64,000 bases of DNA from Bacillus sp. REN16 (GCF_020731355.1 NZ_JAJFZK010000006.1:248001-312000), one strand, 5' to 3'; counted from the first letter of the stretch, positions 44,450-54,320 are shown. Numbers and translations are program-made. The notes: generated from the letters alone by a model not told the origin.

Positions 44450-45306
44450 AGAAAAAGGCTCTCTTGATACCATTTTTCCTCCTATTATTTTTGGCTTTTG
44501 CGATTACAGCATTTGCAAACACCGAACTTGTTTTTGATCAGGCCCATTTATTTTCAGATACTGAAAAGGCAGAATTACAAGAGCAGGCTAGCAGCTTAAC
44601 GGAACAATTCCAAATGGACATCCGGATTGTCACCACCAATGACAGTGAGGGAAAATCAGCAAGACAATATGCAAGTGATTTTTATGACAGTCACGGATTC
44701 GGATACGGAGGGACAGAGGACGGTATCCTTTACCTAATCGATATGGATAACCGTGAAGTGTATATCTTTACAAGAGACAGGATCGTTGATTACTTCCCTG
44801 ATGTAACCGTGGAGGAAGTTTTAGATCATGTCTATCCATACCTAACCGAGGAAGCATTTGGTGAAAGCGCGAAGGCCTTTTTGTCAGATCTAGAGGCAAT
44901 AATGAATGAAGGGATTCCCGAAGGTTCATCCTCTTCTGGAGGTTATGATCAATCAGACAGTTCGTCTTCATCAGGAGGTTACGCACAATCTGATAGTCCA
45001 TATTCATCAAGTAGCTCTCAAGGAGATTTGGTAAAAGAGCTATTAACCTATCTGGCGATTGCAATCGGGATTGGCGTAATCTCAGTCGGAATAATGGCGA
45101 TGTATAATAAAGGTCGATCCACAACAACAGCCCATACTTATTTAGACTCAAATTCGTTCGCAGTTACAAATAAAATGGACCTGCATTACAATACAAGAGT
45201 TACACAGCAAAAAATTCAACAAAATAACAATAATGGCGGAGGATCCTCTTTTTCCGGCGGAGGCGGCGGTGGTGGCCGTTCTGGCGGTGGGGGAAGAGGG
45301 TTTTAG
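44443..45306 (+). CDS. ydjH: TPM-domain membrane protein (YdjH-like)
   Basis: A 287-residue protein with an N-terminal signal peptide (residues 1-23), a TPM domain outside the membrane (about 25-160, with VFDQAHLFSDTEKAELQ), a Ser/Gly-rich linker, one transmembrane helix (about 200-220) and a glycine-rich C-terminus ending GGGGRGF. This order is typical of YgcG/YdjH proteins. The ATG at 44443 has TAGGAGGG upstream. It closes the ydjI-ydjG-ydjH operon; the B. subtilis order is pspA-ydjG-ydjH-ydjI. Confidence 0.85.
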   Translation: MVKKKALLIPFFLLLFLAFAITAFANTELVFDQAHLFSDTEKAELQEQASSLTEQFQMDIRIVTTNDSEGKSARQYASDFYDSHGFGYGGTEDGILYLIDMDNREVYIFTRDRIVDYFPDVTVEEVLDHVYPYLTEEAFGESAKAFLSDLEAIMNEGIPEGSSSSGGYDQSDSSSSSGGYAQSDSPYSSSSSQGDLVKELLTYLAIAIGIGVISVGIMAMYNKGRSTTTAHTYLDSNSFAVTNKMDLHYNTRVTQQKIQQNNNNGGGSSFSGGGGGGGRSGGGGRGF

Positions 45307-45307
45307 G

Positions 45308-45346
45308 AAAGCATGAGGAGTTGATAAGACCCTCATGCTTTTTTTA
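45308..45346 (+). terminator. Terminator after ydjH-like gene
   Basis: AAAGCATGAGG / CCTCATGCTTT stem with a run of T following. Confidence 0.85.
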
Positions 45347-45360
45347 TAATTAAAAAATGG

Positions 45361-46527
45361 CTATTTAACATTAAATAAATATTTCTCTTTATACATTTCC
45401 TTATCCGCATTTTCTAAAATATCATCAAAAGACATTTCCATACCCGACTTAAAATAAAACAAGCCATGACTTGCCGAAAAAGGATACTGCTTATCCGTTG
45501 TATGGCTTAATTGTTCTAATAAGGTTAGAATTCTTTCCCATGTTTTCTCCACATGCAATGGTGTCTTTGAAAAAAAGATGACTATGAATTCATCTCCTCC
45601 ATATCGAAAAAGAACATCTTCCTCATTTACTACATTTCTAATGACATTACATATGGTTTGAATTAAATAATCCCCCTCTGGGTGACCAAATTTGTCGTTC
45701 ACTACTTTCAAATTATTAATATCAATAAAACATAATGTGAACTCTATTTGCTCAAGATTTGCCCTTAATAACGCATCTTGTAAAACTTCAATCCCATATC
45801 TTCGATTGTATACTCCTGTAAGTGGGTCTAAAGAAGCTTTTATTTTTAACTCATTTTGTATTCTTTTTAGTTCGGTGATACTTTCATTTAATTTCAATTT
45901 ATTAATATGATCCTCTTTTTTATAAACAAAAAGAGTGAAAGATATTAAACATGAGATTAAAACAGTAGCAGTTGTATTTATTTGTTTTGATACTAGACTA
46001 AAAGCATTTTGACTAAAACTTGTAAGTAACATAAGGAAAACGATGTGATTTGAAAAAACGATGGTCAGAAAATGATTTGGACGTATCGGAAACAAAACGG
46101 CCACACTAATTAAGATAATAATATAAGCATCAATATTACCAGTAAGGCGTTGACTATTAAGGGATGCAGCAGCACCCATAAGAACGTACAAAGTAATATA
46201 TGAGTTAATGATAAAAGTAGACCACTTTGAATATATGAAACGTTGATTATCTCTAAATTTTGGATAGATACATAGAAAACAAATGGACAGCAGAAAACCA
46301 AACAAATGAATACCGGCAAGAGTATATGTAAATGTAGGATCAGTTATGCCATTAAATAATATGAAGTCACAATACAAATAATATCCATATATAAGTACAA
46401 GACCGATAGATACTAGTTTTAACCGACTAAACACTAAAATTTTGTTTCCTATGAAGAAATCCTTTAGATCAAGATCGTTTGCAAAGACCTTATCATAATA
46501 TTGCAAGTATAAATTTTTTATTTTCAT
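45361..46527 (-). CDS. Membrane-bound diguanylate cyclase (GGDEF)
   Basis: A 388-residue protein. The N-terminal 215 residues hold about six transmembrane segments. A GGDEF domain (about 225-388) has DPLTGVYNRR at its start, FGHPEGDYLI and the active-site RYGGDEF. No RxxD inhibitory site is obvious upstream of the motif. It probably makes cyclic di-GMP at the membrane in response to an unknown signal. The ATG is preceded by CAGGAG at 8 nt. Monocistronic. Adjacent genes give no hint of its output. Confidence 0.9.
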   Translation of the reverse strand: MKIKNLYLQYYDKVFANDLDLKDFFIGNKILVFSRLKLVSIGLVLIYGYYLYCDFILFNGITDPTFTYTLAGIHLFGFLLSICFLCIYPKFRDNQRFIYSKWSTFIINSYITLYVLMGAAASLNSQRLTGNIDAYIIILISVAVLFPIRPNHFLTIVFSNHIVFLMLLTSFSQNAFSLVSKQINTTATVLISCLISFTLFVYKKEDHINKLKLNESITELKRIQNELKIKASLDPLTGVYNRRYGIEVLQDALLRANLEQIEFTLCFIDINNLKVVNDKFGHPEGDYLIQTICNVIRNVVNEEDVLFRYGGDEFIVIFFSKTPLHVEKTWERILTLLEQLSHTTDKQYPFSASHGLFYFKSGMEMSFDDILENADKEMYKEKYLFNVK

Positions 46528-47144
46528 CTTGGGTACTCCTGGTCGTACATTAATTTTCTAATTCAATATGGATGTAATGTAATTATACCTAGTGACTTTT
46601 GAAAAATAAATATATGATATAGCAATGCCTAAAAATAATTTATTAATTTCATTAAAATTCTGCTGAAAAGCCGATGTTATTTCAAAATAACACCTATATT
46701 GGAGGAGAATAATTTATTTCCCGACTGCTTGTCGAAAGGGGAGTATTGAATTATGTAATGGAGCAAAAAATATTTGCACGCTATATGTAATGTTCTAGAT
46801 TAGCAGGAAGACTGCAAAAATATTTTTCTTGTTTTTCATAAACGCAAAGATATTTGCGTATTTAATAAATTTTGAATTAATCAGCTTAAAGTTTTTCAGC
46901 CAATAAACCTATTTGCCTGAGGTATTAATTCATTTGCTTTATAAGTCAAGGGGTTAGTAAGCCACCAGGTACTAAGGAGGAACTTATTTCAAAAAACCAT
47001 TGATTTCTTTTGCTGGGCAGCGTTTTTAAATTTGCTTTTTTCCCTTGAAAAAAGTTCATAATATTAAAGTTGATTTCCAGAATGTATGTTCTTATAATAA
47101 GATTAAGAACAAATGTTCCGTATCTTTTGTGAAGGGATGATATG
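46528..47144. other. AT-rich gap with repeated GCAAA palindromes
   Basis: About 615 bp without a supported gene. It holds two related palindromes (46763-46777 and 46842-46859) and a half-like copy near 46814. A short inverted repeat GTTATTT/AAATAAC lies near 46677, and two Shine-Dalgarno-like GGAGG strings have no start codon behind them. No group I or II intron core was recognised. Confidence 0.5.
46763..46859. repeat. Pair of palindromes with arms GCAAA/TTTGC
   Basis: Site 1 is GCAAAAAATATTTGC (46763-46777). Site 2 is the perfect ACGCAAA-GATA-TTTGCGT (46842-46859). Centres lie about 80 bp apart, and a third, imperfect GCAAAAATATT lies between them. They are 280-380 bp upstream of the homing endonuclease gene and 235-330 bp beyond the start of the GGDEF gene. 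Possible operators of either gene. Confidence 0.45.
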
Positions 47145-48143
47145 ATGAGTGAAATTAATAGAAGGGTAAAAAGAAAAAGAACTTTAGAATTTGATGAAAT
47201 AATTAAACTTTATAAGGATGGAAACGAAATCACTGAGATTGCAAAGCTTGCTAATGTAGGTCCTAGATACATAAGAAAAGTATTAGCAGAACATATTGTG
47301 GAATTGAGACCATTTGGAAGTTGGAGACGACAGTACACTCTTAATGAACCTTATTTTAAGGAATGGTCAAATAATATGGCTTATATTTTAGGCTTTATTC
47401 TTGCAGACGGGTGCATTTCTGGTGCAACGCAGACCGTTACTATTGCACAAAAAGAACCAGAGATATTAGAAAAGATTAAGATTGAACTAGGATCAAATTA
47501 TCCTTTACAACAAAATAAGAAAACAGGTGTTTATCTACTAAATCTAAACAGCAAAATTTTAAAGGAAGACTTGATAAATATCCATGGGATATCACAAAAC
47601 AAATCTCTTTCCGTACTTTTTCCGCATGTTCCCAATGAATACCTTCATCACTTTGTTAGGGGCTATTTTGATGGAGATGGGAATATTTATTCCAGAGGAT
47701 ACCTTGTAAGTTTTGTGGGTGGGTCTCTTGATTTTATGGAGGGATTAAAAAAGGTTTTAGATAATAAGGGTTTTGAACCCCGAATTATTAGTAAAGGTAA
47801 ATTCTTTCGATTATATATTAGTGGTAGAAAAACCATTAAGGAATTTTACAATTGGATATATAAGGAAAGTGAAATATATTTAAATAGAAAATATGAAAGC
47901 TTTCCGGACAAAGATATAAGTGCTACCGAATTAGAAAACTCAAAATTAAAGTACACAAAGGCAGCCGTGAGAAATAGAAAATCACAATTTATTGAAATCT
48001 ATTCCTTAAATTTCTCCATTGAATTAACTTGTGAAGAAGTAGGAATAAGTAAAGCCACGTATCAACAATGGCTAAAAAAAGATGATGAGTTTCAATTGGC
48101 AATTGTGCAGACCCAAAAGGAAAGTGAAAATAGCATTTTATAA
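47145..48143 (+). CDS. Free-standing LAGLIDADG homing endonuclease
   Basis: A protein of about 332 residues. An N-terminal helix-turn-helix (about 15-50, ITEIAKLANVGPRYIRKVL) is followed by a two-motif LAGLIDADG core: AYILGFILADGCIS near residue 78 and FVRGYFDGDGNI near 165. A second HTH-like segment (CEEVGISKATYQQWL) lies near the C-terminus. Each LAGLIDADG motif carries a catalytic acidic residue. The ATG at 47145 has AAGGG upstream. It is not inside an obvious intron or intein, so it may be a mobile, solitary endonuclease. It is AT-richer than neighbouring core genes. Confidence 0.82.
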   Translation: MSEINRRVKRKRTLEFDEIIKLYKDGNEITEIAKLANVGPRYIRKVLAEHIVELRPFGSWRRQYTLNEPYFKEWSNNMAYILGFILADGCISGATQTVTIAQKEPEILEKIKIELGSNYPLQQNKKTGVYLLNLNSKILKEDLINIHGISQNKSLSVLFPHVPNEYLHHFVRGYFDGDGNIYSRGYLVSFVGGSLDFMEGLKKVLDNKGFEPRIISKGKFFRLYISGRKTIKEFYNWIYKESEIYLNRKYESFPDKDISATELENSKLKYTKAAVRNRKSQFIEIYSLNFSIELTCEEVGISKATYQQWLKKDDEFQLAIVQTQKESENSIL

Positions 48144-48515
48144 CTTTCTGCTTGTTTATTCGAATTCATTTTTCCGGTACACTTGAAACCGTTCAACTAG
48201 TACAAGGTATTCCACCAATATGATTAACCTAAAAATCGCCTAATACGGCGATTTTTTTGTTTTATATTTAATTTAATAAAGAGTGAAGAAGGGTAAAAGA
48301 ATTTCGAATTTATTTCTCATATATTTACTAGTAGACATAATATCTATTCTCGGAAGCTAGTTAAAATCAACTAAAAAACAGCAAATTCATGCTATAATTA
48401 ACTTAATTACCATTTTCAATGCATTTTTTATAATTTTCCACTTATACATATTCCAATTTTGCTATGTAACTTGTAGTTCGCGTAATTTAATATTAACCTA
48501 GGAGTTGATCTACAT
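48144..48515. other. Gap after homing endonuclease
   Basis: A 372-bp AT-rich gap. It contains the terminator at 48231-48258. Just before that, a short open stretch (ending at the TGA near 48222) reads like a protein C-terminus, but it is too short to identify. Nothing else is clear. Confidence 0.4.
48231..48258 (+). terminator. Terminator
   Basis: AAAAATCGCC / GGCGATTTTT stem, 6-nt loop, T tail. Confidence 0.85.
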
Positions 48516-48860
48516 ATGCCTTACGAAAGCAAAATTAGACCGCATAATGCGGATCGTGTAACCAAAAATACAACCATTAGCCGATGTTTGCTTCAGCAAA
48601 TTAAAGAAATTGCAAATCAACAACACGTTCCATTTAATCAATTACTTACTGAAGGAATTGATTATGTATTAACAACTTATAAGAAACCTAAAGAATTTGC
48701 TGCTCCAATTAAACCTAAGGATCGAATTCAAATGGCCACAACATTTAGTAATACCCAATATGAATTACTAAAAGATCGTGCTCGTAGACTTCATACACAT
48801 GCAAACACGTTAATCGAAATAGGTATGGATTATATCATAAAAAAATATCACGAAGTTTGA
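48516..48860 (+). CDS. Tandem ribbon-helix-helix-like protein
   Basis: A 114-residue basic protein made of two similar halves. TTISRCLLQQIKEIANQQ (about residues 19-36) followed by LLTEGIDYVL is echoed by TTFSNTQYELLKDRARRL (about 72-89) followed by LIEIGMDYII. Each half has a short beta-like strand and two helices, as in ribbon-helix-helix (CopG/Arc) DNA-binding proteins. A single chain would then form one pseudo-dimeric unit. I do not recognise a named family. AGGAG precedes the ATG. The gene has a strongly AT-rich setting beside the homing endonuclease. Confidence 0.6.
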   Translation: MPYESKIRPHNADRVTKNTTISRCLLQQIKEIANQQHVPFNQLLTEGIDYVLTTYKKPKEFAAPIKPKDRIQMATTFSNTQYELLKDRARRLHTHANTLIEIGMDYIIKKYHEV

Positions 48861-49300
48861 TATCAATCCTCCTTCGTATTTTCACAATTTAGTTTACATA
48901 ATATAATTATGATAAACTATAATCTTTTTCTTTTTATCATTCTTAATTCAACTTCCGACGACTTGATTCTAACAGGACTCTGATCATTTTAGGTGACAAC
49001 ATGCTCCTGTTCCTTCCTCTTTTCTACCTTTCATCAAGTAGTTATAACTAGCCTTAAGCCTCTTCTACAATTACAGTTTGTGTCTTCAATTGTTACGTAT
49101 TGCGTAAATACATAATGCATCTTCTTCTACAATCTCTCCAGCAGTTAATCCGTTTTTTTTCTCGCAATTTTTGTCCCCTTTTCTTAGGTCAAATCCCTCT
49201 TCCTCCCTTCTTTTTATTATAAGTACCATTTAATTAATTGAATCTTTGTCACTTTTCTAGTATGTTTTTAATATCTGAAATCGAAAGGATCGAGTACGTG
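48861..49300. other. AT-rich gap upstream of alaX
   Basis: A 440-bp gap with pyrimidine-rich stretches on the plus strand. A 47-codon minus-strand ORF lies within it but has no ribosome-binding site. No promoter or RNA structure could be supported. Confidence 0.4.
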
Positions 49301-50482
49301 ATGTCAAATAGGCTATATTATGAAAATCCTTATTTAACAAAGTGGACAACTACAATTACCAATATCATTACAAAGGATGACTATGTCCTTGTTACGCTAG
49401 CGGAAACAGCATTTTATCCTGAAGGCGGTGGGCAGCCATCTGATACAGGATTAATTGATCATATTCCCGTTATGGATGTCTTTCAGGAGTTTGGCGAAGT
49501 ATATCATAAACTCCCCCATTCCCCAGAAAATCGTGAAGTAGAATGCGTGATTAATTGGGAGTTGCGATATGACCATATGCAACAGCATACGGGACAGCAT
49601 TTGCTGTCAGCAATTTGTATCGACGAATATGATGCACATACAACTAGCTTCCATTTAGGAAAAGACACCGTTTCAATTGATTTAAGTGTTCCGGAATTTA
49701 GTGATGATCAACTTTTACATATTGAAAACCAGGTGAATAAAGCAATCTATGAAAACCGTGAAATTAACACCTATTTTGTCCCGAAGGAAAAAGCAAGCAC
49801 CTTACCTCTTCGGAAAACCCCCGATGTTGAAGGAAATGAAATGCGGATTGTTGAAATAGAGGGAATTGATACGTCTGCATGTGCAGGTACACATGTAAAA
49901 AGAACCGGCGAATTGGGATTAATGAAGCTTTTAAAAACGGAAAAAAGCAAAGGCAATACACGTGTTTATTTTATTTTTGGAGGCCGTGCCCTTAAGGATT
50001 ACCAAGAAACACATTCAATTTTAACTAGCTTAACTAACCAGTATAGTACGAATCGCGGTGGTCTCATTGAAAAAATCACCAAAATTGAAAATGAAAATAA
50101 ACAATATCAAAGAGACATTGAGGAGTTAAACGGGAGAATCTCTCAATTGCTCGCGAAGGAACTGATTCAAACCCATCAGGAACGAGTGATTACAGAGGAA
50201 TTTGAGGATAAATCTCTAAAAGAACTTCAAGGAATTGCGAAACAAATTAATGAATTATCTAATCAATGTGTTATTTTTACAACAACACTCGAAAATAAGC
50301 TGCTTATTTCGCATAACGGCTCAGTTCCGGTTCAATGTGGTCAATTATTCAAACAAGAATTAAAAAACTATCATGGTAAAGGCGGTGGCAACAATACTAC
50401 TGCCCAAGCTGCTTTCGATAACATAAATGACCTTGACGCCTTTAAAAGCATGTTACAATCCAAAATAAAGGAATTGGTATAA
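49301..50482 (+). CDS. AlaX-type alanyl-tRNA editing hydrolase
   Basis: A 393-residue stand-alone relative of the AlaRS editing domain. It is predicted to remove Ser or Gly from mischarged tRNA-Ala in trans. The N-terminal domain contains EGGGQPSDTG. The zinc ligands are in QQHTGQHLLS (HxxxH) and CAGTHVKRTGE (Cys and His). A coiled coil (about 255-300) and a DHHA1-like C-terminal domain ending in GKGGGNN follow, making it the long AlaX-L type. I place the start at the ATG at 49301; the frame is open further upstream, but without a good ribosome-binding site. Confidence 0.88.
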   Translation: MSNRLYYENPYLTKWTTTITNIITKDDYVLVTLAETAFYPEGGGQPSDTGLIDHIPVMDVFQEFGEVYHKLPHSPENREVECVINWELRYDHMQQHTGQHLLSAICIDEYDAHTTSFHLGKDTVSIDLSVPEFSDDQLLHIENQVNKAIYENREINTYFVPKEKASTLPLRKTPDVEGNEMRIVEIEGIDTSACAGTHVKRTGELGLMKLLKTEKSKGNTRVYFIFGGRALKDYQETHSILTSLTNQYSTNRGGLIEKITKIENENKQYQRDIEELNGRISQLLAKELIQTHQERVITEEFEDKSLKELQGIAKQINELSNQCVIFTTTLENKLLISHNGSVPVQCGQLFKQELKNYHGKGGGNNTTAQAAFDNINDLDAFKSMLQSKIKELV

Positions 50483-50485
50483 GCG

Positions 50486-50516
50486 AAAAAGCTACCCATA
50501 AAGGTAGCTTTTTTCT
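50486..50516. terminator. Bidirectional terminator
   Basis: AAAAAGCTACC / GGTAGCTTTTTT with a 6-nt loop between convergent alaX and the AI-2E permease gene. Confidence 0.88.
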
Positions 50517-51571
50517 TATATTTTTTCAGATTTAAATCCGAAATTGATCACACCAGCTTTTGTAAGCGAATCGTAAAGGATCACTAGAAGTGGTCCAAGC
50601 AATAAACCAACTATCCCAATTATTTTAAATCCTAAATACATACTAATTAGTGCTGCTAAAGCACTAATACCAAAGCTTTGTGAATAAATCTTGGGTTCGA
50701 TGATTTTTCGAATCACAGTGATTAGTACAAATAAAATCAACAATCCGATTCCAAGTTTTGTGTTCCCATTAATTAAGACAAAAACGGCCCAAGGAACAAT
50801 GAAGGATCCAGTCCCCAGTATTGGAAGTAAATCGACAACTACAATGAGAAGAGAAATAATTAGGAGATATTTAACGTCCAAAATCCACAGACCAATATAT
50901 GTAATAATAAAGGTTACACCACTTAACACTAGTTGTGCTTTTAAAAATCCGACAAATATCCTTTTCAATTGGGTGGTTACAATCTTAATCTTTTCAATTG
51001 AACTCTCTTGGAGCATATCTTTTAACTTATTTTTAATTGTAGGAAGATCATTCATGATTAGAAAAGCTGCAACTAAATACACAATTAATTCTAATAATAG
51101 TTGTGGAAGACTTGAAACAAAACTAAAAGTTCCCTCAGTAATATTCCTAGCAACAACTATCAATAAATCTTGGAAGGAATACAGCGTATTCATGATTGAA
51201 TCCAAGACTTCCTTTGGTAGGTCCTCAAAATAGGTTTCAAATTTTTCAAAGTTTGCAATAATCTGGTCTGTATCAATACTTGAGACATAAAACGGAATAT
51301 TTTTTACAATCGTAATCAATTGATTAATAATAACATTAATTAATAAGTAACCCAAAAACAATATGAATACCATGAAAACGACAAACGTTAATGTAACGGA
51401 ATAGATTCGTTTGAATCGGTATTTTGTTATTAGTAAATTAACAACTGGCTCTAATAACAGAGCAGTTAGAAAGGCTAAAATTAGTGAAATTGACATTGGT
51501 AATAAATAAATCAAAACAATTAAACCGATGACAAGAAGAATATTTCTTTTATTAATATATTTTTTAACCAT
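50516..51571 (-). CDS. AI-2E family transporter (YtvI-like)
   Basis: A 351-residue polytopic membrane protein of the AI-2 exporter superfamily. Two N-terminal membrane hairpins, a soluble segment (about 95-135) and a C-terminal bundle of membrane helices are visible. The family region LVVVDLLPILGTGSF is present. It is close in layout to Bacillus YtvI, a sporulation-expressed member. It differs from the other AI-2E protein in the window (3063-4163), and the two are probably paralogues with different roles. The ribosome-binding site is weak. Upstream lies a nested inverted-repeat element. Confidence 0.84.
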   Translation of the reverse strand: MVKKYINKRNILLVIGLIVLIYLLPMSISLILAFLTALLLEPVVNLLITKYRFKRIYSVTLTFVVFMVFILFLGYLLINVIINQLITIVKNIPFYVSSIDTDQIIANFEKFETYFEDLPKEVLDSIMNTLYSFQDLLIVVARNITEGTFSFVSSLPQLLLELIVYLVAAFLIMNDLPTIKNKLKDMLQESSIEKIKIVTTQLKRIFVGFLKAQLVLSGVTFIITYIGLWILDVKYLLIISLLIVVVDLLPILGTGSFIVPWAVFVLINGNTKLGIGLLILFVLITVIRKIIEPKIYSQSFGISALAALISMYLGFKIIGIVGLLLGPLLVILYDSLTKAGVINFGFKSEKI

Positions 51572-51600
51572 TTTCGCAATATTACCTACTCTCTACTAAA

Positions 51601-51740
51601 TCAAATGCGCCTTGGCGTATTTGCGCCCGATTTTTTTCGAGCAAGCCCGAAAAATTTCCTTTGAAAAATCGTGGCATCCGCCGGAGGCTTTAACTTTATT
51701 CAGTCGGGTACAAACCCATACTGAATAAAGTTAAAGCCGA
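51601..51740. repeat. Nested inverted-repeat element (MITE- or repeat-family candidate)
   Basis: A GC-richer patch in an AT-rich gap. It contains a perfect 19-bp inverted repeat (51686-51704 and 51720-51738) whose 15-nt loop itself contains GGGT-ACAA-ACCC. Just left of it, CGATTTTT is mirrored by AAAAATCG about 35 bp later. The left end repeats GCGCC and GGCG words. The layout suggests a mobile or repeated intergenic element. The gap 51572-51875 otherwise holds only the parC terminator. Confidence 0.6.
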
Positions 51741-51837
51741 AATCCTTTATAAAATTATTGTACAGTAAAGCAGTGATATTTAAAATATAAATATTTTTCG
51801 AAATTAAGACATTTGGTTTGACAATTTTTCATTATCA

Positions 51838-51867
51838 AAAAACAGCTACCCTTAAGTAGCTGTTTTA
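51838..51867 (-). terminator. Terminator after parC
   Basis: AACAGCTAC / GTAGCTGTT stem with a short loop, followed on the minus strand by T residues. Confidence 0.82.
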
Positions 51868-51875
51868 TCTTATCA

Positions 51876-54320
51876 TTATTTTGTTTCGTTATTCTTTTCT
51901 TCATGAGTGACAATCCATGTATCGATTACTACACCCGCTTCATCTGTATCTACTGCAAACGAACCATTGCTATAGCGATCATTTGGACGTAATGAATTTG
52001 CTTCGACGGATTCAACTTTTCCATTTTGTGTTTTAAGGAAAATTTCATCAAGATTTGTCACAAAATGAGCTCCTGCAATGCGATGTGGGTGATTCTTTAA
52101 CTCACGCAGCATGACTAATCCACGTTTTGCTCGGGTTGCTTTTTCAAATTCCGAGATTTTCATTTTCTTGACAGCGCCACGTTGTGTAACAATGCTTAAT
52201 TCAGCTGGTGTAGATGGTGGTACAACGTATCCGGCGATAACATAATCATCGTCTTTTAGATTAATTCCTTTAACTCCTGCTGCTCGTTGCCCAACAACAT
52301 TTACTTCTTCTTCCCCAAACCATAGTCCATACCCTAGTTGTGTAATTAAGAAGACATCCATATTTCCATTTGTAATGTGAACATTTACGACTTCATCATC
52401 ATTTTTCAGGTTAACTGCAACAAGTGGTTTTGAATATCGTTGCGCTTTATATAATGAAAGCTCTGATTTTTTCACCATACCATTTTTCGTAATGAAAAGA
52501 AGATATTCCGGCAGTTCAAAGTTTGTGACAGGGAATGCCTCAATAATAGACTCATCGCGGTCAATACTTATAATATTGGCAACATGCTGGCCAAGGTCCT
52601 TCCACCTTATATCAGGAAGCTCGTGTACAGGAATATATAAGTAGTTCCCTTTGTTTGTAAAAAGTAATAATGTGTCCGTTGTATTGATATCAAATTGACG
52701 TAACAATCGATCCGTATCCTTCATGCCAAAATCAAGGCCGTTTGATGCTGCGTAGGATCTGGGGCTTGTCCGTTTTACATAACCGTCCTGGGTCACAGTT
52801 ACAATTACATCCTCAGATGGAATCATTACTTCAAGGTTAATTTTAATTTCTTCAATTTTTTCTTCAATTTTTGAACGACGATTATCTGCATATGTTTTTT
52901 TAACACGTTTAAGGTCGGTTTTAATCACTTGCAAAAGCCTTCGTTCATTTTGAAGAATCTCAACTAATTCACTAATTTTATTGTTTAATTCATCAAATTC
53001 CTGTTGTAGTGCTGTGATGTCTGTATTTGTTAAACGATATAGCTGCAAGGAAACAATTGCTTCTGACTGAGGTTCCGTAAATTCGAATTTATTGATTAAG
53101 TTATTTTTCGCATCCTTCTTATCTTTTGAAGCACGAATTGTTGCAATTACTTCATCTAAGATTGATAAAGCCTTAATCAGACCCTCTACAACATGCTGGC
53201 GTTCGCGTGCTTTTTCCAATTCATAATGAGAACGGTTTGTAATAACCTCTTTTTGATGGTTAATATACGCGTCTAACATTTTTGGTAAACTCATCAATAC
53301 TGGTCGTCTGTCTAAAATGGCAACCATGTTAAAATTATAGGTTATTTGAAGATCCGTATTTTTATAGAGGTAGTTTAATACCCCTTGTGCATCCGCATCT
53401 TTTTTAAGTTCAATAACGATTCTTAAGCCTGTCCGGTCTGTTTCATCACGTACTTCATTTATCCCTTCCACTTTGCGGTCTAAGCGAATTTCGTCAATCT
53501 TTTTAACCATATTGGCTTTATTCACTTCATATGGAATTTCAGTTACAACAATTTGCTGTTTTCCACCACGAAGATCCTCAATGTCCGCCTTACTACGTAC
53601 AATGATTTTTCCTTTTCCTGTTTCATAGGCTTTTTTGATCCCGTCAATCCCTTGGATGATACCGCCTGTTGGAAAATCAGGACCCTTGATGACCTGCATA
53701 AGGTCATCAACTGTTGAATTTGGATGATCGATTCGTTTTATTACGCCATCAATGACCTCACCAAGATGATGCGGCGGAATATCCGTAGCATATCCTGCTG
53801 AGATTCCCGTTGAACCATTAACGAGTAAATTAGGAAAACTAGCCGGTAAGACTACTGGTTCTTTACTTGTATCATCAAAGTTTGGAATAAATTCAACTGT
53901 TCTTTTTTCGATATCACGTAAAAGCTCAGAAGCAAGAGTTGAAAGACGTGCTTCCGTATAACGCATCGCTGCTGGTGGGTCGCCATCATTACTACCGTTA
54001 TTTCCATGCATTTCAACCAAGACATTTCGAACCTTCCAGTCTTGACTCAAACGAACCATTGCATCATAAACAGAGGTATCACCATGTGGATGGTAGTTAC
54101 CAATTACATTCCCCACTGTTTTAGCTGATTTACGGAAACCTTTATCAGCAGTATTACCCTCCACATGCATCGCATACAGAATACGTCTTTGAACTGGTTT
54201 TAAACCATCCCTTGCATCCGGTAATGCACGGTCTTGAATTATATATTTACTATATCTCCCGAAACGATCACCGATAACGTCTTCAAGAGGCAAATCACGA
54301 AATTTCTCTGTTTGTACCAT
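51876..54320 (-). CDS. parC: DNA topoisomerase IV subunit A
   Basis: The breakage-reunion subunit of topoisomerase IV, which decatenates chromosomes. The 814-residue protein has the [23 protein letters not shown] start of the winged-helix region, the active-site tyrosine in [11 protein letters not shown], and a C-terminal beta-pinwheel with repeated blades (for example RGAVKKM and GAAGVKG-like motifs). It is 7 bp after parE, with GGGGAG at the junction. Intact. Confidence 0.95.
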   Translation of the reverse strand: MVQTEKFRDLPLEDVIGDRFGRYSKYIIQDRALPDARDGLKPVQRRILYAMHVEGNTADKGFRKSAKTVGNVIGNYHPHGDTSVYDAMVRLSQDWKVRNVLVEMHGNNGSNDGDPPAAMRYTEARLSTLASELLRDIEKRTVEFIPNFDDTSKEPVVLPASFPNLLVNGSTGISAGYATDIPPHHLGEVIDGVIKRIDHPNSTVDDLMQVIKGPDFPTGGIIQGIDGIKKAYETGKGKIIVRSKADIEDLRGGKQQIVVTEIPYEVNKANMVKKIDEIRLDRKVEGINEVRDETDRTGLRIVIELKKDADAQGVLNYLYKNTDLQITYNFNMVAILDRRPVLMSLPKMLDAYINHQKEVITNRSHYELEKARERQHVVEGLIKALSILDEVIATIRASKDKKDAKNNLINKFEFTEPQSEAIVSLQLYRLTNTDITALQQEFDELNNKISELVEILQNERRLLQVIKTDLKRVKKTYADNRRSKIEEKIEEIKINLEVMIPSEDVIVTVTQDGYVKRTSPRSYAASNGLDFGMKDTDRLLRQFDINTTDTLLLFTNKGNYLYIPVHELPDIRWKDLGQHVANIISIDRDESIIEAFPVTNFELPEYLLFITKNGMVKKSELSLYKAQRYSKPLVAVNLKNDDEVVNVHITNGNMDVFLITQLGYGLWFGEEEVNVVGQRAAGVKGINLKDDDYVIAGYVVPPSTPAELSIVTQRGAVKKMKISEFEKATRAKRGLVMLRELKNHPHRIAGAHFVTNLDEIFLKTQNGKVESVEANSLRPNDRYSNGSFAVDTDEAGVVIDTWIVTHEEKNNETK

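Noticed and set aside
46528-48143. Group I or II intron around the homing endonuclease
   Set aside because: I could not recognise conserved intron core elements or split exons on either side, and the flanks give no interrupted gene.
48150-48224. Gene remnant after the homing endonuclease
   Set aside because: A short open stretch resembles a C-terminus, but it is too short to assign to any family.
49060-49230. 47-codon minus-strand ORF in the gap before alaX
   Set aside because: It has no ribosome-binding site and I recognise no family; the open frame could be chance.
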